A DNA stretch of 12,454 nt from Thiobacillaceae bacterium (GTDB lineage Bacteria > Pseudomonadota > Gammaproteobacteria > Burkholderiales > Thiobacillaceae): assembly GCA_012274165.1 (NCBI GenBank), contig JAAPAA010000080.1, positions 1 through 12,454 on the forward strand, given 5' to 3'. Positions within the stretch are counted from its first letter, which is position 1, and every line of letters starts with the position of its first letter. The translations under genes and the position numbers were made by a program. The notes beneath the pieces are model-generated. The model was not told the DNA's origin, ran no database searches, and worked only from the letters and a program-made list of their open reading frames with translations. Below are positions 6,378 through 12,454 of this stretch, one piece after another.

Positions 6378-7567
6378 GTCGCTAAGCCGAATCGAACCGA
6401 ATACACCGGCGGGAAGTGGTGGCCCAGGCATCGCCAGGTTTCGCCGCGGTCTTCTGACAGGTAGACGTTGCCGGTGGTGCTGCCGAAACACAGGCTATCG
6501 CCGGATACGTCGAGGCCATGCCGCAGCACGATGTCATACGCGTTTTCCTGTGGCAGGCCGCTGCGGAAGGTTTGCCACGATTGCCCGCCGTCCGTGGTTC
6601 GCGCGACGCATAAGCCGCCGCCGATCGCCATGCGTTCCGAGTCGGCGCGCGCGGGAACGACCCATGCGGTACGCCCGTCATGCGCGTCGACAGCGATGGG
6701 GAAGCCGAAATGCACGCCGGCATCGGGCATGCTGACTTTTTTCCATTGTATCGCGCCGTCATCGCTATAAAACACACCGCAGTGGTTCTGTTGCCAGAGA
6801 TGCGCCGGCTGCCCCGGACATCCGGCCACGAAATGCGGATCGTGCCCCCACGCCGATTCCGGATTCGGCATGTAATCGTTCAGCATGCCGCGATTGCGTC
6901 CCCTCCAGGAGTGTCCACCATCGGTGGTCTCCAGCACGCCGGCGGAGGACACCGCGACGTGCATATGCAGTGGATCGCGCGGGTCAATGACGATTGAATG
7001 AATGCCGGGCTCGAACACACCGTAGTCGATGCTGGCCGGCGTACCGCTCCACCGGTTCTCGCTTGTCGCCTCGCCAGCGAACAGATTGCCGCCCCGGCTT
7101 TCATGGTTCCAGAGTGGCCGGTTGAGCGCCCAGTTGTCTCCGCCATCATCGCTGACGAACAAGCCGCCGGGGATCGTGCCGGCAACCAGCCTGCCGGGTT
7201 GCCCGGCAGTGCCGAACGCCAGGTTCCATATTTTGAATACGGTCGCGTCCTTGTACTCGGGCTGTCCCACAGGCGCCTCCGGGTCGAAATCCGGCGTTGG
7301 CAAGTATTTGACGATGTAGCGCGCGCCTTCTGGATACTTCAAGGACAGCACGTCTTCCCATGTCGTGCCGCTGTCGCGTGAACGTGACAACTTGGGCCCC
7401 CAGTGGCCGTGATCCAGGGACGCCCACAAGGTGCCGTTACGCGGGTCACGCGCCGCGTAGCACACCGGTATACCCGCATGCTCGATGGGCCGGGGTATCC
7501 AGGCGGAATTCGAACGATCAAAAATGACGGTACCCTTGCGCGTACCGAGCAGAATCATGTTTGACAT
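6359..7567 (-). CDS. BNR/Asp-box beta-propeller protein (sialidase-like fold)
   Basis: This is a 402-residue protein with six Asp-box (SxDxGxTW-type) repeats, near residues 63-70, 139-146, 214-221, 268-275, 324-331 and 371-378, indicating a six-bladed propeller like sialidases and VPS10/BNR proteins. There is no signal peptide, so it is probably cytoplasmic. An exo-sialidase activity is often assigned automatically to such proteins, but I do not see the sialidase FRIP motif or arginine triad convincingly, and the function is unknown. The start at 7567 has a GAGGT ribosome site 9 nt upstream; an upstream in-frame ATG at 7606 lacks support. Its last 19 bp overlap the MoaD-like gene, so the two products probably act together. 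The last dozen residues (from about 391) lie in or beside the overlap and look non-propeller. Confidence 0.85.
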   Translation of the reverse strand: MSNMILLGTRKGTVIFDRSNSAWIPRPIEHAGIPVCYAARDPRNGTLWASLDHGHWGPKLSRSRDSGTTWEDVLSLKYPEGARYIVKYLPTPDFDPEAPVGQPEYKDATVFKIWNLAFGTAGQPGRLVAGTIPGGLFVSDDGGDNWALNRPLWNHESRGGNLFAGEATSENRWSGTPASIDYGVFEPGIHSIVIDPRDPLHMHVAVSSAGVLETTDGGHSWRGRNRGMLNDYMPNPESAWGHDPHFVAGCPGQPAHLWQQNHCGVFYSDDGAIQWKKVSMPDAGVHFGFPIAVDAHDGRTAWVVPARADSERMAIGGGLCVARTTDGGQSWQTFRSGLPQENAYDIVLRHGLDVSGDSLCFGSTTGNVYLSEDRGETWRCLGHHFPPVYSVRFGLATCPRWK

Positions 7568-7648
7568 AAATTTGACCTCAGACAAGTTTACGCTGCGTGC
7601 CAGCACCCACTATCCACATTCAATCACGCATTACTACCATCTCGAATC

Positions 7649-7677
7649 AGCATAATCGGATGGTTGGATGTATTCAA
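7649..7677 (-). promoter_or_regulatory. Candidate sigma-70 promoter for the propeller/MoaD-like pair
   Basis: On the minus strand TTGAAT (7677-7672) and TATGCT (7654-7649) are separated by 17 bp, each matching four of six consensus bases. Transcription would begin near 7642, giving a leader of about 75 nt before the start codon at 7567. The rest of the stretch 7568-7846 holds no gene I can support. Confidence 0.4.
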
Positions 7678-7846
7678 TGAAACAATTCCGATGGGCTGCA
7701 TCGGCCGAGGTGCGGAGGTTCCTGTCTAACTGCGCCAATACCCACTTGAGGTTCATTGCACGCATACGGCATCCTGCCAAAAGCGGCCAAACCAAGTCGA
7801 TCACGACATCCAACAACTCTCCACGTTTTCCCCACGCCAAGAATGG

Positions 7847-7878
7847 AAAAAGGCCTAGCCTTACGGCTAAGCCTTTTT
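7847..7878. terminator. Intrinsic terminator downstream of tRNA-Lys
   Basis: AAAAAGGCCTAGCC (7847-7860) and GGCTAAGCCTTTTT (7865-7878) pair at 13 of 14 positions around a TTAC loop, with A5/T5 flanks making it usable in both directions. It begins 6 bp after the tRNA 3' end on the minus strand and is evidently the tRNA terminator. Confidence 0.85.
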
Positions 7879-7883
7879 GATAC

Positions 7884-7959
7884 TGGTGGGTCGGCCGAGA
7901 TTCGAACTCGGGACCAACGGATTAAAAGTCCGCTGCTCTACCGGCTGAGCTACCGACCC
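7884..7959 (-). tRNA. tRNA-Lys (anticodon UUU)
   Basis: This is a 76-nt cloverleaf on the minus strand. The acceptor stem GGGTCGG pairs with CCGACCC, the T arm contains GTTCGAATC, the anticodon loop is CTTTTAA with TTT at 7926-7924, and the 3' CCA is encoded. It decodes AAA and AAG lysine codons. The gene stands alone between its own promoter and terminator. Confidence 0.98.
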
Positions 7960-8010
7960 GTGAATTTGACTCAAGCCTGTTGGCTGAAGCCCTATCCGTG
8001 AAAGCGCGAA

Positions 8011-8040
8011 ATTATAGCCGAAGCGGTATGCCCGGGTAAA
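8011..8040 (-). promoter_or_regulatory. Probable promoter of tRNA-Lys
   Basis: On the minus strand a consensus TATAAT (8016-8011) follows TTTACC/TTACCC at a spacing of 18/17 bp. Transcription would start near 8004, about 45 nt before the mature tRNA 5' end at 7959. Confidence 0.6.
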
Positions 8041-8093
8041 GGCTTATGACGGTTTTTTGAAGGCGCGTTATCGTTCCGGGCCGATTCTGGCAC

Positions 8094-9275
8094 TTAGCCT
8101 TCCGCCCGCATCATCACGGCGAATTGCACTTTCATGGTGAGCGCGCTGCCGAGCACGATGGCGATAAGGGTGAGGATGGAACCCAGCGCCAGGGTTGAAA
8201 AGCCGGTGATGCCCTGGCCAATGGTGCAGCCCATCGCCAGCACGCCACCGAAGCCCATGAGAATCGCGCCGATCAGGTGGTTGACGAAGTCGCGGGCGGA
8301 GGCGAACCACTCGATACGGAAGCTCCGCGAAACCAGCGACCACAGCAGGGAGCCGGCGACCACGCCCGCCAGCGCCATGATGCCGAAGGTGAGCAGTGTG
8401 TGGTTGAAACCGCTCACCGCGTAGCCGAGGGTTTGCCCCATGGGGTTGATGAAGGTGAAGGACTGCGCAGCGAGCGGGCCGGCGGCGGCAGGCCGGACTG
8501 CATCAGCCGGCGCATACAGATCCCAGTCCTGCACGTAAGCCTGCAGCGAAAGCACATCGCCGTCTGCATTCACCAGGACGTTGCTGGTGACATACCAGGC
8601 GGCGAGCACCGCGAGGCCGACCACGAGGCCACCCAGGATGTTGTCGAAGCTGCTGCGGAAATCGGCCGACTTGAAGGCCCATGCCAGCAGCAGGACGCCG
8701 ATGACGCCCCCCGCCACCTTGCGGCCGGTGGCCGCGTTGTCGGCAAACAGCATGGCGCCGAGGTCCTGGTTGGTGGAGAGCGCGACCGCAGCCGGGTTGG
8801 TCCACGGATAGAACAGGGTGGAATACAGGGTCTTGTCGCTGCCGGGGAATGGGTTGACCATGAAGTAGGCAATCAGGGCGATGACCAGCAGCACCATGAC
8901 CGACTTGAGGTTGCCGCCACCGATGCGGACCAGCGTCTTGTTGCCGCAACCGGAGGCGAGTGTCATGCCGATGCCGAACAGCGCGCCGCCGAACACGTTT
9001 TCGAGCCAGACGAGGTTGGTCTGGCGATAGGGCGGGAAGGTGCTGGAGACGTTCACCAGCCCGGCGGCTTCCAGAACCGTTACGCCCAGCACGCCAACCG
9101 CGATGGCCAGCATCCAGGCACGCAGGCGTCCAGTGTCGCCCATGTTGACCCAGTCGGAAACCGCGCCCATGGTGCAGAAGTTGGTCTTGTTGACCACGGC
9201 GCCCATGATCAGGGCAATCGCGAAGGTCGACCACAGAAAATACGATTGTGCGCTTGCGAAATCTGCGTAGGTCAT
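8094..9275 (-). CDS. YeeE/YedE family (TsuA-like) sulfur-compound transporter
   Basis: This is a 393-residue polytopic inner-membrane protein made of two YeeE/YedE halves. The family imports sulfur compounds; the best studied member, TsuA/YeeE, takes up thiosulfate. The N-terminal half has NFCTMGAVSDW (C34) and LASGCGNKTLVRIGGGN (C110). The C-terminal half has LAMGCTIGQGITG (C350). These are the only cysteines in the protein and each sits in a conserved Gly-rich pore motif, consistent with relay of the substrate through cysteines. Between the halves lies a less conserved loop (about 235-275). The start at 9275 has GAGGA 11 nt upstream, somewhat distant. No TusA/YeeD-like partner lies next to it in the window. 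The substrate is inferred from the family, not proved. Confidence 0.88.
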   Translation of the reverse strand: MTYADFASAQSYFLWSTFAIALIMGAVVNKTNFCTMGAVSDWVNMGDTGRLRAWMLAIAVGVLGVTVLEAAGLVNVSSTFPPYRQTNLVWLENVFGGALFGIGMTLASGCGNKTLVRIGGGNLKSVMVLLVIALIAYFMVNPFPGSDKTLYSTLFYPWTNPAAVALSTNQDLGAMLFADNAATGRKVAGGVIGVLLLAWAFKSADFRSSFDNILGGLVVGLAVLAAWYVTSNVLVNADGDVLSLQAYVQDWDLYAPADAVRPAAAGPLAAQSFTFINPMGQTLGYAVSGFNHTLLTFGIMALAGVVAGSLLWSLVSRSFRIEWFASARDFVNHLIGAILMGFGGVLAMGCTIGQGITGFSTLALGSILTLIAIVLGSALTMKVQFAVMMRAEG

Positions 9276-9374
9276 GCGTCTATTTATCCTCGGGAACAGG
9301 TAAGCGGCGTGGCCGGAAGGGCTCGGCTAGACAGCTGAATCTTAATGCGTTCGCGTGGAGGCCTGGCTGGATAA

Positions 9375-9402
9375 TAAGTACCATTAAGGCTAGTCCAGTC
9401 AA
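9375..9402 (-). promoter_or_regulatory. Candidate promoter of the YeeE/YedE gene
   Basis: On the minus strand TTGACT (9402-9397) and TACTTA (9380-9375) are 16 bp apart, with an AT-rich TTAT just after. The -35 region lies inside a short inverted repeat, AGTCC...GGACT (9392-9410), which could be an operator. The match is moderate; the leader would be about 90 nt. Confidence 0.35.
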
Positions 9403-9473
9403 TCCGGACTCGCGTTTATTGAGACTGCAGGGGAACAGAATTAACTCCGCCATTTCGGGCTGGCCCGGAAGTT

Positions 9474-9497
9474 AAAAATTGGGCACGCATGCGCGCC
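9474..9497 (-). terminator. Intrinsic terminator after queC
   Basis: On the minus strand GGCGCG and CGTGCC pair around a CATG loop (9497-9482), followed by CAATTTTT (to 9474). It closes the tol-pal-cpoB-queE-queC transcription unit 51 bp after the queC stop and separates it from the YeeE/YedE gene. Confidence 0.7.
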
Positions 9498-9498
9498 T

Positions 9499-9527
9499 CT
9501 GGATACCGGCAGACGGCGGTATGACGG
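9499..9527. repeat. Short REP-like hairpin sequence
   Basis: The sequence CTGGATACCGGC...GGTATGACGG contains a 6-bp inverted repeat, ATACCG/CGGTAT. Its shape resembles the dispersed GGATTCCCG...CGGGAATGACGG hairpins common in betaproteobacterial intergenic DNA. A single copy is visible, so the assignment depends on resemblance. Confidence 0.35.
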
Positions 9528-9548
9528 CAATAATATTTGCTGACCGGA

Positions 9549-10232
9549 TCAACAGTCCGCAGCGTGAGCGTACCGCGTCGGATCGGGGATGCCGGCGGCG
9601 AGGAAGCCTTCGCGTCTCAGGCGGCAGGAATCGCAGCGTCCGCAGGCCAGGCCTTCTGCGTCGGCTTGATAGCAGCTCACGGTTTGCGCGTAGTCCACGC
9701 CCAGTGCGATACCACGCTGGATGATTTCGGCCTTGGACAGATATTGCAGCGGCGCATGCACCCGTAACTGGGCGCCTTCGACTCCAGCCCGGGTGGCCAG
9801 ATTGGCCATGTGTTCGAAGGCCGCGATGAACTCGGGGCGGCAATCGGGGTAGCCGGAATAGTCCACCGCGTTGACGCCGATGAAGATGTCGCGCCCGCCC
9901 AGCACTTCGGTCCAGGCCAGCGCCAGGGACAACATCACCGTGTTGCGCGCCGGCACATAGGTTACCGGGATGCCGCTGGTAGGGGTTTCGGGCACGGCGA
10001 TGGAGGCATCGGTCAGCGCCGAGCCACCGAAGTCACCCAGGCCGAGTCGCAGCACGCGATGCTCGACGGCGCCCAGTTGCCTGGCCAGCCGCGCAGCCGC
10101 AGCCAGTTCGGCATTGTGGCACTGGCCGTAATCCAGGCTCAGGGTATGGCAGGCGTACCCGGCTTCGCGCGCGATAGCCAGCACGGTGGCGGAATCCAGC
10201 CCGCCCGATAACAGAATGACGGCAGGTTTCAT
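9549..10232 (-). CDS. queC: 7-cyano-7-deazaguanine synthase
   Basis: QueC converts 7-carboxy-7-deazaguanine to preQ0 using ATP and ammonia, the step after QueE in queuosine biosynthesis. The 227-residue protein is full length. The PP-loop SGGLDS (9-14) binds ATP. Four cysteines, C187, C197, C200 and C203, form the C-terminal zinc site. VPARNT (93-98) is another family motif. Its ATG overlaps the queE stop as ATGA, with GGGG just upstream, so translation is coupled to queE. It is the last gene of the tol-pal-que cluster and is followed by an intrinsic terminator. Confidence 0.96.
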   Translation of the reverse strand: MKPAVILLSGGLDSATVLAIAREAGYACHTLSLDYGQCHNAELAAAARLARQLGAVEHRVLRLGLGDFGGSALTDASIAVPETPTSGIPVTYVPARNTVMLSLALAWTEVLGGRDIFIGVNAVDYSGYPDCRPEFIAAFEHMANLATRAGVEGAQLRVHAPLQYLSKAEIIQRGIALGVDYAQTVSCYQADAEGLACGRCDSCRLRREGFLAAGIPDPTRYAHAADC

Positions 10233-10879
10233 TTCCCCGGCGTGTTGCCCCAGAGGATTTTGTGCAGTTGCACCTGCATCCGCACCGGCAGCCGGTCGGC
10301 CAGCACCCAGTCGGCCAGCTGTGCCGGTTGCAGTTCGCTTTGCACCGGCGAAAACAGAATGGGGCAGACCTTTGCAAGCTGTTGCGCCTGGATGACTTCG
10401 CGCGCCCAGTCATAGTCGGCGCGATTGGCCAGCACGAACTTGATCTCATCTTGTGGCGTGAGGTGGGCGAGGTTCTCCCAGCGGTTGCGCGCCTCTTCGC
10501 CCGATTCCGGCGCCTTGATGTCAACGATGCGCGACACCCGCGGGTCCACGTTGGAAACATCGAGCGCGCCGCTGGTTTCGAGCGACACGGAATACCCGGC
10601 GTCGCACAACGCAGTCAGCAAAGCCTGGCAATTTTTTTGTGCCAGCGGCTCGCCGCCGGTCACACACACTGTCGGCACCCCGCAATCTGCCACCCGCGCC
10701 AGCAGCGACGTCAGGGTGACGGTTTCACCGCCCTGAAAACTGTACGGCGTATCACACCAGCGGCAACGCAGCGGGCAGCCTGTTAACCGTACAAACACCG
10801 TCGGCAAACCGGCGCGGCTGGTTTCACCCTGCAAGGACAGGAATACTTCGGTTAAACGAAGCGTCAGCGAATCGGGCAT
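10229..10879 (-). CDS. queE: 7-carboxy-7-deazaguanine synthase (radical SAM)
   Basis: QueE is a radical SAM enzyme that contracts the ring of 6-carboxytetrahydropterin to 7-carboxy-7-deazaguanine in the queuosine pathway. The iron-sulfur ligands follow CX3CX2C at C35, C39 and C42 (TGCPLRCRWCDTPY), and TGGEP (74-78) is the usual SAM-binding segment. At 216 residues it is normal length. The start at 10879 is 9 nt after the cpoB stop. No Shine-Dalgarno sequence is visible (the leader is AAATAAATAATAGCG), so initiation may depend on ribosomes finishing cpoB. The end overlaps queC by 4 bp. Confidence 0.95.
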   Translation of the reverse strand: MPDSLTLRLTEVFLSLQGETSRAGLPTVFVRLTGCPLRCRWCDTPYSFQGGETVTLTSLLARVADCGVPTVCVTGGEPLAQKNCQALLTALCDAGYSVSLETSGALDVSNVDPRVSRIVDIKAPESGEEARNRWENLAHLTPQDEIKFVLANRADYDWAREVIQAQQLAKVCPILFSPVQSELQPAQLADWVLADRLPVRMQVQLHKILWGNTPGK

Positions 10880-10888
10880 CGCTATTAT

Positions 10889-11674
10889 TTATTTAAGGGC
10901 GGCCAGCCGGCGGCTCGCCTGGGTCGCAGCAGGCGTGCCGGGATACTTGGCGATCAATCCTTCAAGCGTTTTGCGCGCCCCGGCCAGGTTGTTCAGCGCA
11001 ATCTGGTTCGCTGCAACATTAAGCAATGCATCGGGCACTTTGGCGCTGTCAGGATAAATCGCCACCAGTTTTTGCTGGTGCGCCAGCGCGGACTTGTAAT
11101 CCTTCAACGCGTAATGCGAATAGCCCACCCAGTATTGCGCATTGGGCGCCAGTGCGCTGTCAGGATAGGTTTTCAGAAACGTCTTGAAATCGGCAATCGC
11201 GCCGTTGTAATTGTTCTCACGAAACAGTTTGAGTGCAGCCTCGTAGGCCACCGTTTCAGCCTGGGTATCGGGCGGCGATGCAGCGGCAACCGCTGCTGCA
11301 GGTGGCACAGGTGCGACCATCGACACGACCTTGGCTTCTTTGGACAGTTCGGTCAGACGCTGATCGAGGTCGGCATACAAATCGTTTTGCCGCTTGTCCA
11401 GCGTATCCAGCTGGTGCGCCTGGACTTCGGTCAGACCGCGCATCTTGGCAACCTCGGCCTTGAGCGACTCGAGTTCATTCAGCATGCCCAGCATGTTCTG
11501 GTTTTTCTGGATCTCGCTTTCCAGCTTGTCCAGACGGGCCTCCAGCGCGCTCGCTGTCTGCTGCAAGGCCTGGACCTGCCGGCTGAGTTCAGCCGTATCC
11601 GCCGCCCACACTGGCTGAACCAGCGCTGACGTTGCCACCAGCGCCGCGAAAATCAAACCCCAACCCCGCTTCAT
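10889..11674 (-). CDS. cpoB: Cell division coordinator CpoB (YbgF), Tol-Pal associated
   Basis: This is a periplasmic protein that in E. coli links outer-membrane constriction by Tol-Pal with PBP1B during division. Its 261 residues start with a Sec signal peptide (MKRGWGLIFAALVATSALV, cleavage near VWA-A at 24/25). A coiled-coil trimerisation segment follows, rich in Leu/Glu/Lys/Gln (about 27-115), then an Ala/Pro-rich linker, then TPR repeats (about 140-261) with repeated YPDSA..PNAQYWVGYSHY-like helices. The ATG at 11674 is preferred; the GTG immediately upstream (11677) is possible. It lies 6 nt after the pal stop and 9 nt before queE. Confidence 0.93.
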   Translation of the reverse strand: MKRGWGLIFAALVATSALVQPVWAADTAELSRQVQALQQTASALEARLDKLESEIQKNQNMLGMLNELESLKAEVAKMRGLTEVQAHQLDTLDKRQNDLYADLDQRLTELSKEAKVVSMVAPVPPAAAVAAASPPDTQAETVAYEAALKLFRENNYNGAIADFKTFLKTYPDSALAPNAQYWVGYSHYALKDYKSALAHQQKLVAIYPDSAKVPDALLNVAANQIALNNLAGARKTLEGLIAKYPGTPAATQASRRLAALK

Positions 11675-11680
11675 CACGCT

Positions 11681-12265
11681 TTACTCGTCGCCATACACCA
11701 CATCGGTGCGGCGGTTCTCGGCATAGGCGGACTCGGTATCGCCCTCGCTGCGCGGCTTTTCCTCGCCGAAGCTCACCGCCTCCAGCTGCGCATCGGACAC
11801 CCCCAGCGCGACCAGCGCCTTGCGCACCGCTTCGGCACGCTTCTGCCCCAGCGCCAGGTTGTATTCACGGCTCCCCCGATCGTCGGCGTTACCCTGCAAA
11901 ATCACGTGCGCGTCGCGCTTGGACATGAGATACGCGGCATGCGCCTCGAGCACCGGGTTGTATTCAGCCTTCACCACGAAGCTGTCGAAATCAAAATAGA
12001 TGCTGCGCTTGGATAAAGGACTGGCCGGATTTTTACGCGGATCGCCCGCGTAGCTGCCGCTGCCGTCGAGCGAGCTGCCTGCCACTCCAGCCGTGCCCAC
12101 CCCGGTGGTTTCGGCTCCGCTGCCAGCAGGCTTGCCGTCGCCCGCGCCAGCGGCTGTCTGCGTCGAAGTGCCCCCCGTGCGATCCTCAACGGTGGCTTGG
12201 GTGCCCTTGGTACTGCATGCTGCAAGGGTCAGGGCCAGCAGGACTACGCCAAAAATCTTGTTCAT
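11681..12265 (-). CDS. pal: Peptidoglycan-associated lipoprotein Pal
   Basis: Pal is an outer-membrane lipoprotein that holds peptidoglycan and works with TolB and TolQRA in envelope constriction. The 194-residue precursor has a lipobox LTLAAC with lipidated C17. A long flexible Gly/Ala/Ser/Thr-rich stretch (about 20-80) follows. The OmpA-like domain has IYFDFDSFVV (89-98) and the peptidoglycan-binding motif NADDRGSREYNLALGQKRA (126-144), ending with AENRRTDVVY. The low-complexity linker appears longer than in E. coli Pal. The start at 12265 has GGAGAG 6 nt upstream. Confidence 0.97.
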   Translation of the reverse strand: MNKIFGVVLLALTLAACSTKGTQATVEDRTGGTSTQTAAGAGDGKPAGSGAETTGVGTAGVAGSSLDGSGSYAGDPRKNPASPLSKRSIYFDFDSFVVKAEYNPVLEAHAAYLMSKRDAHVILQGNADDRGSREYNLALGQKRAEAVRKALVALGVSDAQLEAVSFGEEKPRSEGDTESAYAENRRTDVVYGDE

Positions 12266-12313
12266 GTTGATCTCTCCAGTTAACGAATTAGTGATGGGAT
12301 AAGTAATAAGTGC

Positions 12314-12454
12314 TCATGGGCCCCAGTCGGGCTCACGCGCATCGACGCCCGACTCTGACAAACGGGCACGGGTTTTTCCATCCAGGCTCACCGTGCCCAG
12401 CACCCCGTGCCCGCCCTGCACCGTGGCATACAGCACTGCCTGGCCATTGGGCGC
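12314..12454 (-). CDS. tolB: Tol-Pal system protein TolB, C-terminal end (partial)
   Basis: Only the last 46 residues and the stop codon lie in the window; the window edge falls on a codon boundary. The visible part reads as the last propeller blade of TolB: NGQAVLYAT, then a short strand region containing VSLDGKTRARL, ending EPDWGP. TolB is the periplasmic beta-propeller that binds Pal. The 48-bp gap to pal contains the pal ribosome site and no clear promoter, so the genes are probably co-transcribed. Confidence 0.93.
   Translation of the reverse strand, partial: APNGQAVLYATVQGGHGVLGTVSLDGKTRARLSESGVDAREPDWGP

Noticed and set aside
7634..7840. Short minus-strand frame (68 codons) next to tRNA-Lys, considered as a remnant of an integrated element
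   Set aside because: No ribosome site, no recognisable motif, no integrase and no repeat of the tRNA 3' end in the window.
7668..7880. Plus-strand 70-codon frame upstream of tRNA-Lys
   Set aside because: It reads through the terminator hairpin and has no ribosome site or domain.
8277..9338. Plus-strand 353-codon frame opposite the YeeE/YedE gene
   Set aside because: Antisense to a clear membrane transporter; rich in Gly/Asp/Glu/His/Arg with no family signature.

Overview
The window is compact, GC-rich bacterial chromosome that looks betaproteobacterial. This rests on gene content and order (ffs-dnaX, tolB-pal-cpoB-queE-queC), on a PilZ/DUF1631/degenerate GGDEF-EAL protein of a type I associate with Betaproteobacteria, and on a two-domain YeeE/YedE transporter common in sulfur-metabolising members. 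Genus is not determinable; a Nitrosomonadales/Thiobacillus-like organism is a guess. All genes except one lie on the minus strand.

Layout. 1-657: 5' part of dnaX. 680-788: a large, almost perfect inverted-repeat element filling the gap between dnaX and ffs. 787-881: 4.5S SRP RNA. 952-2028: class I DAHP synthase, entry enzyme of the shikimate pathway. 2029-2324: divergent control region. Its minus strand encodes a 22-residue leader peptide rich in Phe codons, followed by an intrinsic terminator and a base-paired alternative structure, which is the architecture of a ribosome-mediated attenuator for the DAHP synthase gene. A second 34-bp palindrome lies between that terminator and the ribosome binding site. 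2325-6047 (plus): a 1240-residue PilZ-DUF1631-GGDEF-EAL protein. Its GGDEF motif is lost, and the EAL domain keeps every expected catalytic position except one, a Glu replaced by Gly1206, so it looks like a c-di-GMP receptor rather than an enzyme. 6099-7567: an overlapping pair, a MoaD/ThiS-like ubiquitin-fold protein ending in Gly-Gly and a cytoplasmic BNR/Asp-box beta-propeller. 7847-7959: tRNA-Lys(UUU) with promoter and terminator. 8094-9275: YeeE/YedE sulfur transporter. 9549-12454: the end of the tol-pal cluster, ordered tolB (partial), pal, cpoB, queE, queC, closed by an intrinsic terminator at 9474-9497.

How the parts work together. TolB, Pal and CpoB belong to the trans-envelope Tol-Pal machine. 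QueE and QueC make the 7-deazaguanine precursor of queuosine and are translationally coupled to each other. The strongest unexplained regulatory system is the Phe-codon attenuator in front of the DAHP synthase. The strongest protein-level oddity is the selectively damaged EAL site in the c-di-GMP protein.
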